Source of the DNA: Microbacterium esteraromaticum | Lineage (GTDB): Bacteria > Actinomycetota > Actinomycetes > Actinomycetales > Microbacteriaceae | NCBI RefSeq assembly: GCF_017303215.1 | Contig: NZ_JAEMWU010000001.1 | Coordinates: 744,001 to 808,000, forward strand | Length of the DNA: 64,000 nucleotides | Reading direction: 5' to 3' | Part shown: positions 39,888-47,971 of the stretch, in pieces | Numbering within the stretch: the first letter of the stretch is position 1 | Layout: each line of letters begins with the position of its first letter | Made by a program: the position numbers and the translations under genes | Notes under the pieces: generated by a model | Told to the model about the DNA's origin: nothing | Databases searched by the model: none | The model's input: only the letters and a program-made list of their open reading frames with translations

Positions 39888-42800
39888 ATGTCGAAACTCG
39901 CCGTCCTGAGCCTGCGGAACCGCGCGCTCATCGCTCTCATCACGATCGTGTCCGCCGTCTTCGGGGGCCTCGCGCTCACCAACCTCAAGCAGGAGCTCAT
40001 CCCCTCTCTCGAGCTGCCCGCGCTGGTCGTCATGACCAGCTATCCCGGTGCGTCACCCGAGGTCGTCGAGAACGACGTCTCGACCCCCATCGAGCAGGCC
40101 GTGCAGGGGGTGCCAGGGCTGGAATCGACCACCGCCACCAGCACGACCAACGCCTCGATCGTGCAGGCGATGTTCACCTACGGCACCAACCTGGCCACCG
40201 CCGAGCAGAAGATGCAGCAGGCCATCAACCGCATCGCGCAGCAGCTGCCCGAAGAGGTCAGCCCGCAGGTGCTGTCGGTGTCGATCGACGACTTCCCGGT
40301 GATCCAGATCGCCGTGACCGGATTCGATGACGTCGACACCGCGCAGGCCGACCTCGAGAACGTCGTCATCCCGAACATCGAGGACGTCGACGGGGTCAAC
40401 GCCGCCGAGGTCGTCGGCGGCTCCGGGCAGCGCATCACCGTCACCCCCGACGACGCGAAACTCGCCGAGCACCAGGCCACCACGCAGCAGATCACCCAGG
40501 CCATGCAGCAGAACGGTGCGCTGTTCCCCGGCGGCTCCATCACCGAGGGCGATGAGACCCTCACGGTGCAGACCGGCGCCAAGCTCACGTCGGCCGACGA
40601 GATCGCCCAGTTGCCGCTGGTGGGCACCGACGTCACGATCGGCGACGTCGCGACCGTGGCTCAGGAGACCGACCCCATCACCTCGATCTCGCGTGTCGAC
40701 GGAGAGGATGCCCTCTCGATCGCCGTCACCAAGCTGCCGGCCGCGAACACCGTCGAAGTCTCGACCGGTGTGCTCGCCGCCATCGACGACCTGCGCAAGA
40801 CCTTCCCCGACGCCGAGTTCACGGTCGTGTTCGACCAGGCGCCGTTCATTCAGCAGTCGATCGACACCCTCGCCGTCGAAGGCCTGCTGGGCCTGGTCTT
40901 CGCTGTCGTGGTGATCCTGGTGTTCCTGATGTCGATCCGCTCGACGCTGGTCACCGCGATCTCGATCCCCACCTCGGTGCTGGTCACCTTCATCGGTCTG
41001 CAGGCGTTCGGCTACTCGCTGAACGTGCTCACGCTGGGCGCCTTGACGATCGCCATCGGACGCGTCGTCGACGACTCGATCGTCGTCATCGAGAACATCA
41101 AACGGCACTACGTCGAAGGCGCCGACAAGGGCGACGCGATCCGACTGGCCGTGCGCGAGGTGGCATCCGCCATCACCGCATCGACCCTGACGACCGTTGC
41201 GGTGTTCCTGCCGATCGTGTTCGTCGGCGACATGGTCGGCGAGCTGTTCCGTCCGTTCGCGATGACCGTCAGCATCGCCATGGCCGCCTCGCTGCTGGTG
41301 GCGCTGACGATCGTGCCCGTGCTGGCCTACTGGTTCCTGCGCCCGGGCAAGCCGCTCGTCGACGACAACGGCGTGCGCATCGACCCCGAGGACCCCGCCG
41401 CCCCACCGACGCCGCTGCAGCGGATGTACCGGCCGATCCTGAGCTGGACGCTGAAGCACTCGCTCACCACGGTCGCCCTGGCTGTGGTCGTGCTCGTCGG
41501 CACCCTCGCGATGGCACCGTTGATGAAGGTGAACTTCCTCAGCGACTCCGGCCAGAACACGATGACCGTCACCCAGGATCTCGGCCCCACGGCCAGCCTG
41601 CAGGCGAAGTCCGACGCCGCGCTGCGCGTCGAAGAGGCACTCGACGACGTCGACGGCATCGAGCACGTGCAGGTGTCGGTCGGTTCGAGCGGTTCGGCGC
41701 TGATGGACGCGTTCTCAGGTGGGGCGGGCGTGACCTACTCGATCCTGACCGATTCCGACGTCGATCAGGAGCAGCTGCGCGCCGATGTGCAGGACGCCGT
41801 GAACGAGCTCGACGACGTGGGAGAGATCAGCGTCGCCGGTTCGTCCGGGTTCGGGTCGTCCGACATCACCGTCACGGTCACCGCCTCGAACGGCGAGGAC
41901 CTGCAGACGGCCACCGACGCCCTGGTCGCAGAGCTCGAAGGTCGCGACGGTGTGGGACAGGTCACCGACAACCTCGCCGCGTCGCTGCCCTACATCGCCG
42001 TCGTCGTCGACCGTGAGGCCGCCGCTCAGCGCGGGCTTTCAGAGGTCGCGGTCGGCTCGATGGTCTCTGACGCCATGCGTCCCCAGCAGATCGGCTCGGT
42101 CGAGATCGACGACACCGCGTTGACCGTCTACCTCGCATCCGAGGAACCGCCGACGACCGTCGCCGCGCTGCGCGAACTGACGATCCTCACACCGCTCGGA
42201 CCGACCGAGCTGCAGGACGTCGCCACGATCGAGGAGCGCGAAGGCCCCACGACGATCACCACCCAGCAGGGGGTGCGCACCGCCACGGTGACCGTGCCAC
42301 CGGCATCCGACGACCTCGCGGTCGCGACCGCCTCGGTCACCGCCGCCATGGAGGCGGTCGACCTTCCGGCCGGCGCCGACGTCGAGATCGGCGGCGTCGC
42401 CGAGCAGCAGGCCGAGTCGTTCTCGCAGCTCGGACTCGCGATGCTCGCGGCGATCCTGATCGTCTACGTCGTCATGGTCGCGACGTTCAAGTCGCTGCGT
42501 CAGCCGCTGCTGCTGCTGATCTCGGTGCCGTTCGCGGCAACCGGCGCGATCCTGCTGCAGATCATCACAGGTGTGCCACTCGGTGTGCCGTCGCTGATCG
42601 GTGTGCTGATGCTGATCGGCATCGTCGTCACCAACGCGATCGTGCTCGTCGACCTCGTCAACCAATACCGCGAGAAGGGGCTGACGACGCACGACGCCGT
42701 CATGGCCGGTGGTGAGAAGCGTCTGCGCCCGATCCTGATGACCGCGCTCGCGACGATCTTCGCGCTGACCCCCATGGCGCTGGGCATCACCGGGCACGGC

Positions 42801-43373
42801 GGGTTCATCTCGCAGCCGCTGGCGATCGTCGTGATCGGTGGCCTGGTGTCGTCGACGGTGCTCACGCTGATCGTGCTGCCGACGCTGTACAACCTCGTTG
42901 AGGGGGCGCGCGAACGCCGTGCGGCACGTCGGGCGGCTCGTGACGCGTCTGATGGCTCTGGTGACTCGGGTGGCTCTGGCGGCACTGGTGGCTCGGGCGG
43001 CTCGGGTGATGGTTCGGGTGTCACGCCCGGTGGTGCTGCGCTCGCGCAGCCGCCGGTTGCGGATGCTGGTGACGGTGCTGATGAGCCGGCCGTGCCGGCG
43101 TCGGATGCTGCGTCGGATGCTGCGGAAGAGGAGACGGCCGGTGTCGTCGCCCCGCGCACGACGGAGACGGCGGTCGTGGTTCCGCAGAGCGCGCGCAGCG
43201 GGCATCCGATGATGGCGGCCGCCGCGGCGGCTTCGGCGGCGGCTGCCGCTGCGTCGGCCGCTGCTGCTGCGGCGTCGGTGGTGGCGTCGGTTGCGGCGGA
43301 GGAAAGCGAGTACCACCCCACCCGCCGCGAGCTGCGCTCCCGCGGCCTGCCGTCAGCGAACCACGTCGACTGA
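39888..43373 (+). CDS. RND-family efflux permease
   Basis: This 1161-residue protein of the HAE1/AcrB-like branch exports drugs or lipids using proton motive force. Opening residues FGGLALTNLKQELIPSLELPALVV and PGASPEVVENDV are typical. GRVVDDSIVVIENIKRH contains the paired Asp of the fourth membrane helix, and the second half repeats the pattern (IVVTNAIVLVDLVNQYREKG). About twelve helices and two large extracytoplasmic loops are present. After residue about 1005 the protein changes to a Gly/Ser-rich and then Ala/Ser-rich tail of some 150 residues, ending in a basic stretch. No membrane-fusion or outer-membrane partner is present, as expected for a Gram-positive host. Confidence 0.92.
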   Translation: MSKLAVLSLRNRALIALITIVSAVFGGLALTNLKQELIPSLELPALVVMTSYPGASPEVVENDVSTPIEQAVQGVPGLESTTATSTTNASIVQAMFTYGTNLATAEQKMQQAINRIAQQLPEEVSPQVLSVSIDDFPVIQIAVTGFDDVDTAQADLENVVIPNIEDVDGVNAAEVVGGSGQRITVTPDDAKLAEHQATTQQITQAMQQNGALFPGGSITEGDETLTVQTGAKLTSADEIAQLPLVGTDVTIGDVATVAQETDPITSISRVDGEDALSIAVTKLPAANTVEVSTGVLAAIDDLRKTFPDAEFTVVFDQAPFIQQSIDTLAVEGLLGLVFAVVVILVFLMSIRSTLVTAISIPTSVLVTFIGLQAFGYSLNVLTLGALTIAIGRVVDDSIVVIENIKRHYVEGADKGDAIRLAVREVASAITASTLTTVAVFLPIVFVGDMVGELFRPFAMTVSIAMAASLLVALTIVPVLAYWFLRPGKPLVDDNGVRIDPEDPAAPPTPLQRMYRPILSWTLKHSLTTVALAVVVLVGTLAMAPLMKVNFLSDSGQNTMTVTQDLGPTASLQAKSDAALRVEEALDDVDGIEHVQVSVGSSGSALMDAFSGGAGVTYSILTDSDVDQEQLRADVQDAVNELDDVGEISVAGSSGFGSSDITVTVTASNGEDLQTATDALVAELEGRDGVGQVTDNLAASLPYIAVVVDREAAAQRGLSEVAVGSMVSDAMRPQQIGSVEIDDTALTVYLASEEPPTTVAALRELTILTPLGPTELQDVATIEEREGPTTITTQQGVRTATVTVPPASDDLAVATASVTAAMEAVDLPAGADVEIGGVAEQQAESFSQLGLAMLAAILIVYVVMVATFKSLRQPLLLLISVPFAATGAILLQIITGVPLGVPSLIGVLMLIGIVVTNAIVLVDLVNQYREKGLTTHDAVMAGGEKRLRPILMTALATIFALTPMALGITGHGGFISQPLAIVVIGGLVSSTVLTLIVLPTLYNLVEGARERRAARRAARDASDGSGDSGGSGGTGGSGGSGDGSGVTPGGAALAQPPVADAGDGADEPAVPASDAASDAAEEETAGVVAPRTTETAVVVPQSARSGHPMMAAAAAASAAAAAASAAAAAASVVASVAAEESEYHPTRRELRSRGLPSANHVD

Positions 43374-43394
43374 CCGTTCGTGCGGGCGCTTGGC

Positions 43395-43449
43395 GCTTGG
43401 CGTACTTGGTGCTTGGCGTACTTGGTGCCTGGCGCTTGGCGTACTTGGT
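43395..43449. repeat. 16-bp tandem repeat
   Basis: GCTTGGCGTACTTGGT occurs at 43395, 43411 and 43434, with a degenerate fragment (GCCTGGC) before the third copy. It directly follows the RND gene and precedes two palindromes. The remaining gap to 43672 is G/T-rich simple sequence. Confidence 0.8.
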
Positions 43450-43460
43450 GCCTCCCCTCC

Positions 43461-43521
43461 CACGAGGGGTCAAAAAGAACGCTTTCCCGCGCGAAAAGGC
43501 GACACATTTTGACCCCTCGTG
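43461..43521. repeat. CACGAGGGGTCA palindrome, copy 1
   Basis: CACGAGGGGTCAAAA (43461-43475) pairs perfectly with TTTTGACCCCTCGTG (43507-43521). The centre, beginning CGCTTTCCCGCGCG, is nearly identical to that of copy 2. Confidence 0.85.
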
Positions 43522-43543
43522 GTGAGGGTGCAACGTCCCACCT

Positions 43544-43604
43544 CACGAGGGGTCAGAAGATGCGCTTTCCCGCGCGATAAGGCGACATATTTTGACCCCT
43601 CGTG
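43544..43604. repeat. CACGAGGGGTCA palindrome, copy 2
   Basis: The arm CACGAGGGGTCA (43544-43555) pairs with TGACCCCTCGTG at 43593-43604. The internal sequence differs from copy 1 by only a few bases, so this is a recent local duplication. A third relative lies at 47164. Confidence 0.85.
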
Positions 43605-43672
43605 GTGGGGTGCATGGGGTGCGCGTGGGGGTGCGTGGGTTGCGCGTGGGGTGCGTGCGCGAACGCGACCGC

Positions 43673-44572
43673 TCAGGCGAAGCGGATGCCCCAGGTCAGC
43701 GTCCACGACTCGCCGGCGCCGAGGCGGCGCACGCCGCGGCCCGAGTTGAACGCCTCGGCGGGCGCCGTCATCGGCTCGACCGCCACGGTCAGCGACTGCC
43801 CCGGATACCCGGTCGTCGTGTACGCCTGGATGTAGTCGAACCCCTCGCCCTGATGCAGCGTGACCGTGCGGCCGTCCGGCGCCGACAGCGTCGTGCGCAC
43901 CTGCCCATCGGCGTCACGGTGCAGGTTCGCGAAGCCGGTGTCGAGCTCGACGTCGCCCAGGCGGCGTCCGGCGCGCAGATCCGTGGCGGCCGACACGGGC
44001 GATTCGCCGATCGGCAGCATCCGATCATCCGTCTCGAAGTAGGTCTCGGCGGGCAGTCGCAGCACGAGATCGCGTGGGTCGACGCCGCCGATGGTCAGGA
44101 ACGGGTGCGTTCCGAGGGCGACGGGAGCGGATGCCGTCGACTCGTTGGTCAGCGTGTGCGCCACGTCTATGCCCGTGTCGGTCAGGGTGTAGGTCACGCT
44201 CGTCTCGACGAGGTACGGGTACCCGGTCTGCGGCACGATCGACGCGCGCAGGGTGACGCTCTCGTCGGACTGCGACGCGATCTCGTAGGCGGTGAAGCGC
44301 AGCAGGCCGTGGCTGGCATTGCGCAGCTGGGGTTCGGTCACCGCGAGCGCGCGGGTGGTGGGGCCGTCCTGCCAGATGCCGTCGCGGATGCGGTTGGGCC
44401 AGGGCGCGAGCACGACACCTGAGCACGACGGCGTCGCCGCATCCTCGGGGTACGGCGGCACGATCTCGGTGCCGGCGACGACGAGGTGACGAAGCGATGC
44501 ACCGACCTGGGCGATCTGCGCGGTGACCGCGCCGCGGCGGAGGTGGATCTGGACGCCGGTGGGGGAACTCAT
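43673..44572 (-). CDS. Aldose 1-epimerase family protein
   Basis: This 299-residue protein of the galactose mutarotase fold interconverts sugar anomers. It shows GVVLAPWPNRIRDG, ASHGLLRFTAYEI (with the conserved His) and LGTHPFLTIGGVDPRDL. The C-terminal part, MTAPAEAFNSGRGVRRLGAGESWT, matches the family ending. The start is uncertain: ATG codons ending at 44578 and 44572 are both possible and neither has a good ribosome site. The gene is divergent from the helicase gene. Confidence 0.88.
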   Translation of the reverse strand: MSSPTGVQIHLRRGAVTAQIAQVGASLRHLVVAGTEIVPPYPEDAATPSCSGVVLAPWPNRIRDGIWQDGPTTRALAVTEPQLRNASHGLLRFTAYEIASQSDESVTLRASIVPQTGYPYLVETSVTYTLTDTGIDVAHTLTNESTASAPVALGTHPFLTIGGVDPRDLVLRLPAETYFETDDRMLPIGESPVSAATDLRAGRRLGDVELDTGFANLHRDADGQVRTTLSAPDGRTVTLHQGEGFDYIQAYTTTGYPGQSLTVAVEPMTAPAEAFNSGRGVRRLGAGESWTLTWGIRFA

Positions 44573-44686
44573 CTGCACATCGTACGACTGGGGGCTCTCC
44601 CAGGTGGGCCCGGTAACATGGCGGGGTCGGCTTCGGGCAGCCGCGGTTCCTGTGCGGAACGCGGGCGTGTGACGAGTGTGAGCCCA

Positions 44687-44723
44687 GGGGCCGATGGTTC
44701 ATAACCATCACATGAATGGCCCC
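44687..44723 (+). promoter_or_regulatory. Two-tier hairpin in the helicase leader
   Basis: GGGGCC (44687-44692) pairs with GGCCCC (44718-44723), and inside it GATGGTT pairs with AACCATC with a 3-base loop. It lies about 90 bases before the helicase ATG, in a gap otherwise without coding sequence, and could be a leader structure that affects translation. Confidence 0.5.
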
Positions 44724-44815
44724 GGCCGACGATTGCCCGGGTATGTCCGCCGTGCGCTGATCTCTGTGCGCCGTCGCGGACGCTGTTCTCGTGTCAGAGA
44801 CAGTCAGGAAACACC

Positions 44816-47140
44816 ATGCCCAAGAATGGCAAGCCCAAGGGCGGACGTCCGTCCCGCAACTTCGAGCCGCGCTACGCGAAGAAGACTTCGTTCCACGACC
44901 GCCACGCCGGCGGACGTGACGGTGGTCGCCCCGTGCGCGACGGCGGTCGCGACGAGCGGTCGGATGCCGGTGACCGGCGCTACGCGGATGCCCGTCAGAG
45001 CAACCGCCCCGGCAGTCGTAGCCCCAAGCACCGCGGATACCGTCCGGCTGAGGAGGGCGCGGCTGCGCCCAAGCGCCGGTGGACGGATTCCGAGCGTGCC
45101 GGACGCGATGAGGCCCGTAGCATCCGCAATCGCGCCGAGTCGGGACGCCGTGAGGCGCCGCACCACCGCGACGACCGTGATCGCGGTTTCGGCGGACGCC
45201 GCTTCGACGGCGGGCAGCGCCCCGATGCGGGGCGGCGGTTCGACGACCGTCCGCGTCGGGACGATCGTGGCGAGCGTCGCTTCGACGACCGTCCGCGCCG
45301 GGATGACCGTGCCGGTGGGCGTGGCGGGTATGACCGCAACGACCGTCCTTCGCGCGACGACCGCTCGTTCTCGCGCGACGGCGGTTCGCGCTTTGACCGC
45401 AACGACCGTGGCGGCGACCGCGCCCGTTTCGGGCGCGACGAGCGTCCGCGCTTCGACCGGGACGATCGTGCGCGTCGGGATGACCGCGGCGACCGTCGCT
45501 TCGACGACCGTCCGCGCCGGGATGACCGTGCCGGTGGGCGTGGCGGGTACGACCGCAACGACCGTCCTTCGCGCGACGACCGCTCGTTCTCGCGCGACGG
45601 CGGTTCGCGCTTCGACCGTGGTGGCGACCGTCCGCGTTACGGGCGCGACGAGCGTCCGCGCTTCGACCGGGATGACCGCGCGCCGCGTGGCGACCGTCCG
45701 CGCCGTGACGACCGGGGCTTCGAGCGCCGCGATGAGCGCCCGCGCCGCGACGACCGTGATTTCTCTCGCCCGAACCGCGACGAGAAGCCGCGCTTCGACC
45801 GCAGCGACCGGCCCGCGCGACCCGCTCGTGAGGACCGTCCGAGCCGTAGCGACTGGAACCGCACCGAGACGGTCAAGAAGCACGAGGAGCACGTCGACGT
45901 CGTGCACGAGCGCCTCGAGGCGCAGGCCGTGCAGGCCACCGAGGTCGCCGATGTGACCTTCGCCGACCTCGGCCTGGGCTCGAACATCACCGAGACGCTC
46001 GGCAATATGGGCGCCCAGACGCCGTTCCCGATTCAGGCGGCGACCATCCCCTCGATCCTGGGTGGACGCGACGTGCTCGGCCGCGGTCGTACCGGCTCGG
46101 GAAAGACCATCGCCTTCGGTGCACCGTTGGTGGAGAGCATCCTGAAGTCGCAGGCCGGCAAGCGCCGCGAGATCGGGCGCAAGCCGCGCGCGATCATTCT
46201 CGCGCCCACGCGCGAGCTCGCGCTGCAGATCGACCGCACCGTGCAGCCGATCGCGCGCAGCGTCGGACTGTTCACGACCCAGATCTACGGCGGCGTGCCG
46301 CAGGCCCGCCAGGTGGGTGCGCTGAAGAAGGGCGTCGACATCATCATCGGCACCCCGGGCCGCATCGAGGACCTGATCGAACAGGGCAAGCTCGACCTGT
46401 CGGAGGTGCGCATCGCCGTACTCGACGAGGCCGACCACATGTGCGAGCTGGGCTTCGTCGAGCCGGTGCAGCGCATTCTGCGCAAGACGGCAGAAGGCAG
46501 CCAGAAGCTGCTGTTCTCGGCCACGCTTGACCGCGAGGTCGCGTCGCTCGTCGATGAGTTCCTCGTCGACCCGGCCGTCTACGAGGTCGCCGGTGAAGAC
46601 CAGAACTCGGGCACGATCGAGCACCGCGTGCTCGTGATCGAGCACCGCGACAAGGCCGAGACGCTGACCTCGCTCGTCGACCGCGACGGCCAGACCCTTG
46701 TCTTCGCGCGCACCCGCGCGTACGCCGAGATGCTGGCAGAGCAGTTCGAGGATGCCGGTATCGCCGCGGTCTCGCTGCACGGTGACCTGAACCAGGGCAA
46801 GCGCACCCGCAACCTGCAGAAGCTCACCTCGGGCAAGGTGAAGGTGCTCGTCGCGACGGATGTCGCAGCCCGTGGCATCCACGTCGATGACATCGACCTG
46901 GTCGTGCAGGCTGACGCTCCCGACGAGTACAAGACGTACCTGCACCGGGCCGGACGTACGGGCCGTGCCGGTCGTTCGGGTCGTGTGGTCACGCTGATCA
47001 CCCGTCACCGTCGTCGCCGCATGGAGGACCTGCTCTCGCGCGCCGAGATCGACGCGCCATTCGAGACCGTCGAGCCGGGCGATGAGGTCATCGAGGAGAT
47101 CACCGGCCGCGTGCCCACCGCCGCCGAACTCACCAGCTGA
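44816..47140 (+). CDS. DEAD-box RNA helicase with RD-rich arm
   Basis: This 774-residue RNA helicase has a standard core from about residue 380: the Q motif region TPFPIQAATIPSILGG, RGRTGSGKT (motif I), APTRELALQ, LDEADHM (motif II), SATLD (motif III), ARGIHVDDI and HRAGRTGRAG (motif VI). The first 350 residues are an unusual low-complexity arm of Arg, Asp, Gly and Phe with repeated RFDDRPRRDDR and PSRDDRSFSRDGGSRFD, probably disordered and RNA-binding. Two copies of a 73-residue unit are nearly identical. Likely roles are ribosome assembly or cold adaptation. Confidence 0.93.
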   Translation: MPKNGKPKGGRPSRNFEPRYAKKTSFHDRHAGGRDGGRPVRDGGRDERSDAGDRRYADARQSNRPGSRSPKHRGYRPAEEGAAAPKRRWTDSERAGRDEARSIRNRAESGRREAPHHRDDRDRGFGGRRFDGGQRPDAGRRFDDRPRRDDRGERRFDDRPRRDDRAGGRGGYDRNDRPSRDDRSFSRDGGSRFDRNDRGGDRARFGRDERPRFDRDDRARRDDRGDRRFDDRPRRDDRAGGRGGYDRNDRPSRDDRSFSRDGGSRFDRGGDRPRYGRDERPRFDRDDRAPRGDRPRRDDRGFERRDERPRRDDRDFSRPNRDEKPRFDRSDRPARPAREDRPSRSDWNRTETVKKHEEHVDVVHERLEAQAVQATEVADVTFADLGLGSNITETLGNMGAQTPFPIQAATIPSILGGRDVLGRGRTGSGKTIAFGAPLVESILKSQAGKRREIGRKPRAIILAPTRELALQIDRTVQPIARSVGLFTTQIYGGVPQARQVGALKKGVDIIIGTPGRIEDLIEQGKLDLSEVRIAVLDEADHMCELGFVEPVQRILRKTAEGSQKLLFSATLDREVASLVDEFLVDPAVYEVAGEDQNSGTIEHRVLVIEHRDKAETLTSLVDRDGQTLVFARTRAYAEMLAEQFEDAGIAAVSLHGDLNQGKRTRNLQKLTSGKVKVLVATDVAARGIHVDDIDLVVQADAPDEYKTYLHRAGRTGRAGRSGRVVTLITRHRRRRMEDLLSRAEIDAPFETVEPGDEVIEEITGRVPTAAELTS
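45275..45700 (+). repeat. 219-bp tandem duplication inside helicase gene
   Basis: The segment from 45275 is repeated from 45494, a period of 219 bases (73 codons). Long stretches of the two copies are nearly identical at the DNA level; the second copy lacks a short RND-type insertion. The duplication keeps the frame. Confidence 0.8.
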
Positions 47141-47163
47141 CGTCGACCTCAACCCACCCCACC

Positions 47164-47225
47164 CACGAGGGGTCAGAAAACGTCGCGTCGGAGCCTTCCG
47201 ACACGACGGATTCTGACCCCTCGTG
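47164..47225. repeat. CACGAGGGGTCA palindrome, copy 3
   Basis: CACGAGGGGTCAGAA (47164-47178) pairs perfectly with TTCTGACCCCTCGTG (47211-47225), and pairing continues inward over a 29-base arm with three mismatches and a GCCT loop. It lies 23 bases after the helicase stop and may act as a terminator. Confidence 0.8.
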
Positions 47226-47296
47226 TGTTTGTCTGGCGGTTTGCTTGCTTGCGGGCTTGTGCGGGCTTGCTTGCGGGCGGGAGTGGGCGTGCGCGT

Positions 47297-47369
47297 AACT
47301 CCGGAAGAACCACCGGAATCTGGGCGCAGCTGCCAGAATCAGCCGATATCCCGACGAACTTCCGGAGTT
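47297..47369. repeat. AACTCCGGA palindrome, copy 2
   Basis: AACTCCGGAAG (47297-47307) pairs perfectly with CTTCCGGAGTT (47359-47369), with partial pairing inside. Its ends match the element at 9545-9618. Confidence 0.7.
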
Positions 47370-47409
47370 GCGTGCACAGGGCCGGGCCAGCACAGGCCCG
47401 GGCGCGTGC

Positions 47410-47949
47410 TCAGCTCAGCGAGTGCTCGTGCACGGCGGATGCGAGCATCGTGCCGTTGAGGTCGAGGTAGAGCATCCGCTCGGTCACGGTGATCGAGCAG
47501 GTGTTACGCCTCTCGAGCTGGGGCGTCGCCTGCTCGATGAAGCCCGGGTCAAAACTGAACACCTTGATCTCGTCGGAGCGGTGGATGCGCTTGCCCGCCC
47601 ACGCCGCGATGACCTTCGCCGGGTCGCGGTGGGTGTAGACGACGGTGCGCTCGGCAAGTCTGCTGCCGCGGTGAAGGCGCTCGGCGTCGGGTGCGCCCAC
47701 TTCGATCCATGCGGTCACGCTGCCGGTGAGGTCGCGCACGAGCACCGCGGGTTCTTCAGCCTGCGAGATGCCGCCGCCGAAGTCGATGCCCTCGGCATGC
47801 TCGAGCGCGTGAGCGAGCACACGCGTCAGCATGTACGCATCTGTCTCGGACGGATGCTGCGCAACCCGCAGCGAGTAGTCCTCGTACACACCCCGATCGG
47901 TGTCGGCCAGCTGCACCTCGAAGGTGATGATCGTCGAACCGATTGCCAT
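47410..47949 (-). CDS. yaeQ: YaeQ family protein
   Basis: This 179-residue protein matches the YaeQ family, which has a restriction-endonuclease-like PD-(D/E)xK fold but unknown activity. It begins MAIGSTIITFEVQLADTDRGVYEDYSLRVAQHPSETD, and the conserved EAAD-like part reads AEEPAVLVRDLTGSVTAWIEVGAPDAERLHRGS. It is convergent with the helicase and separated from it by two palindromes; the radical SAM gene on the same strand begins far upstream. Confidence 0.9.
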   Translation of the reverse strand: MAIGSTIITFEVQLADTDRGVYEDYSLRVAQHPSETDAYMLTRVLAHALEHAEGIDFGGGISQAEEPAVLVRDLTGSVTAWIEVGAPDAERLHRGSRLAERTVVYTHRDPAKVIAAWAGKRIHRSDEIKVFSFDPGFIEQATPQLERRNTCSITVTERMLYLDLNGTMLASAVHEHSLS

Positions 47950-47971
47950 GGTGATCGAGCCTACGCGACCG

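Noticed and set aside
43395..43604. A possible small CRISPR array.
   Set aside because: The units are adjacent tandem copies and palindromes without regular unique spacers, and no cas genes are present.
44804..47152. A 782-codon minus-strand frame opposite the helicase.
   Set aside because: It mirrors a high-G+C gene with many repeats; its translation has no recognisable domain, whereas the plus strand has all helicase motifs.
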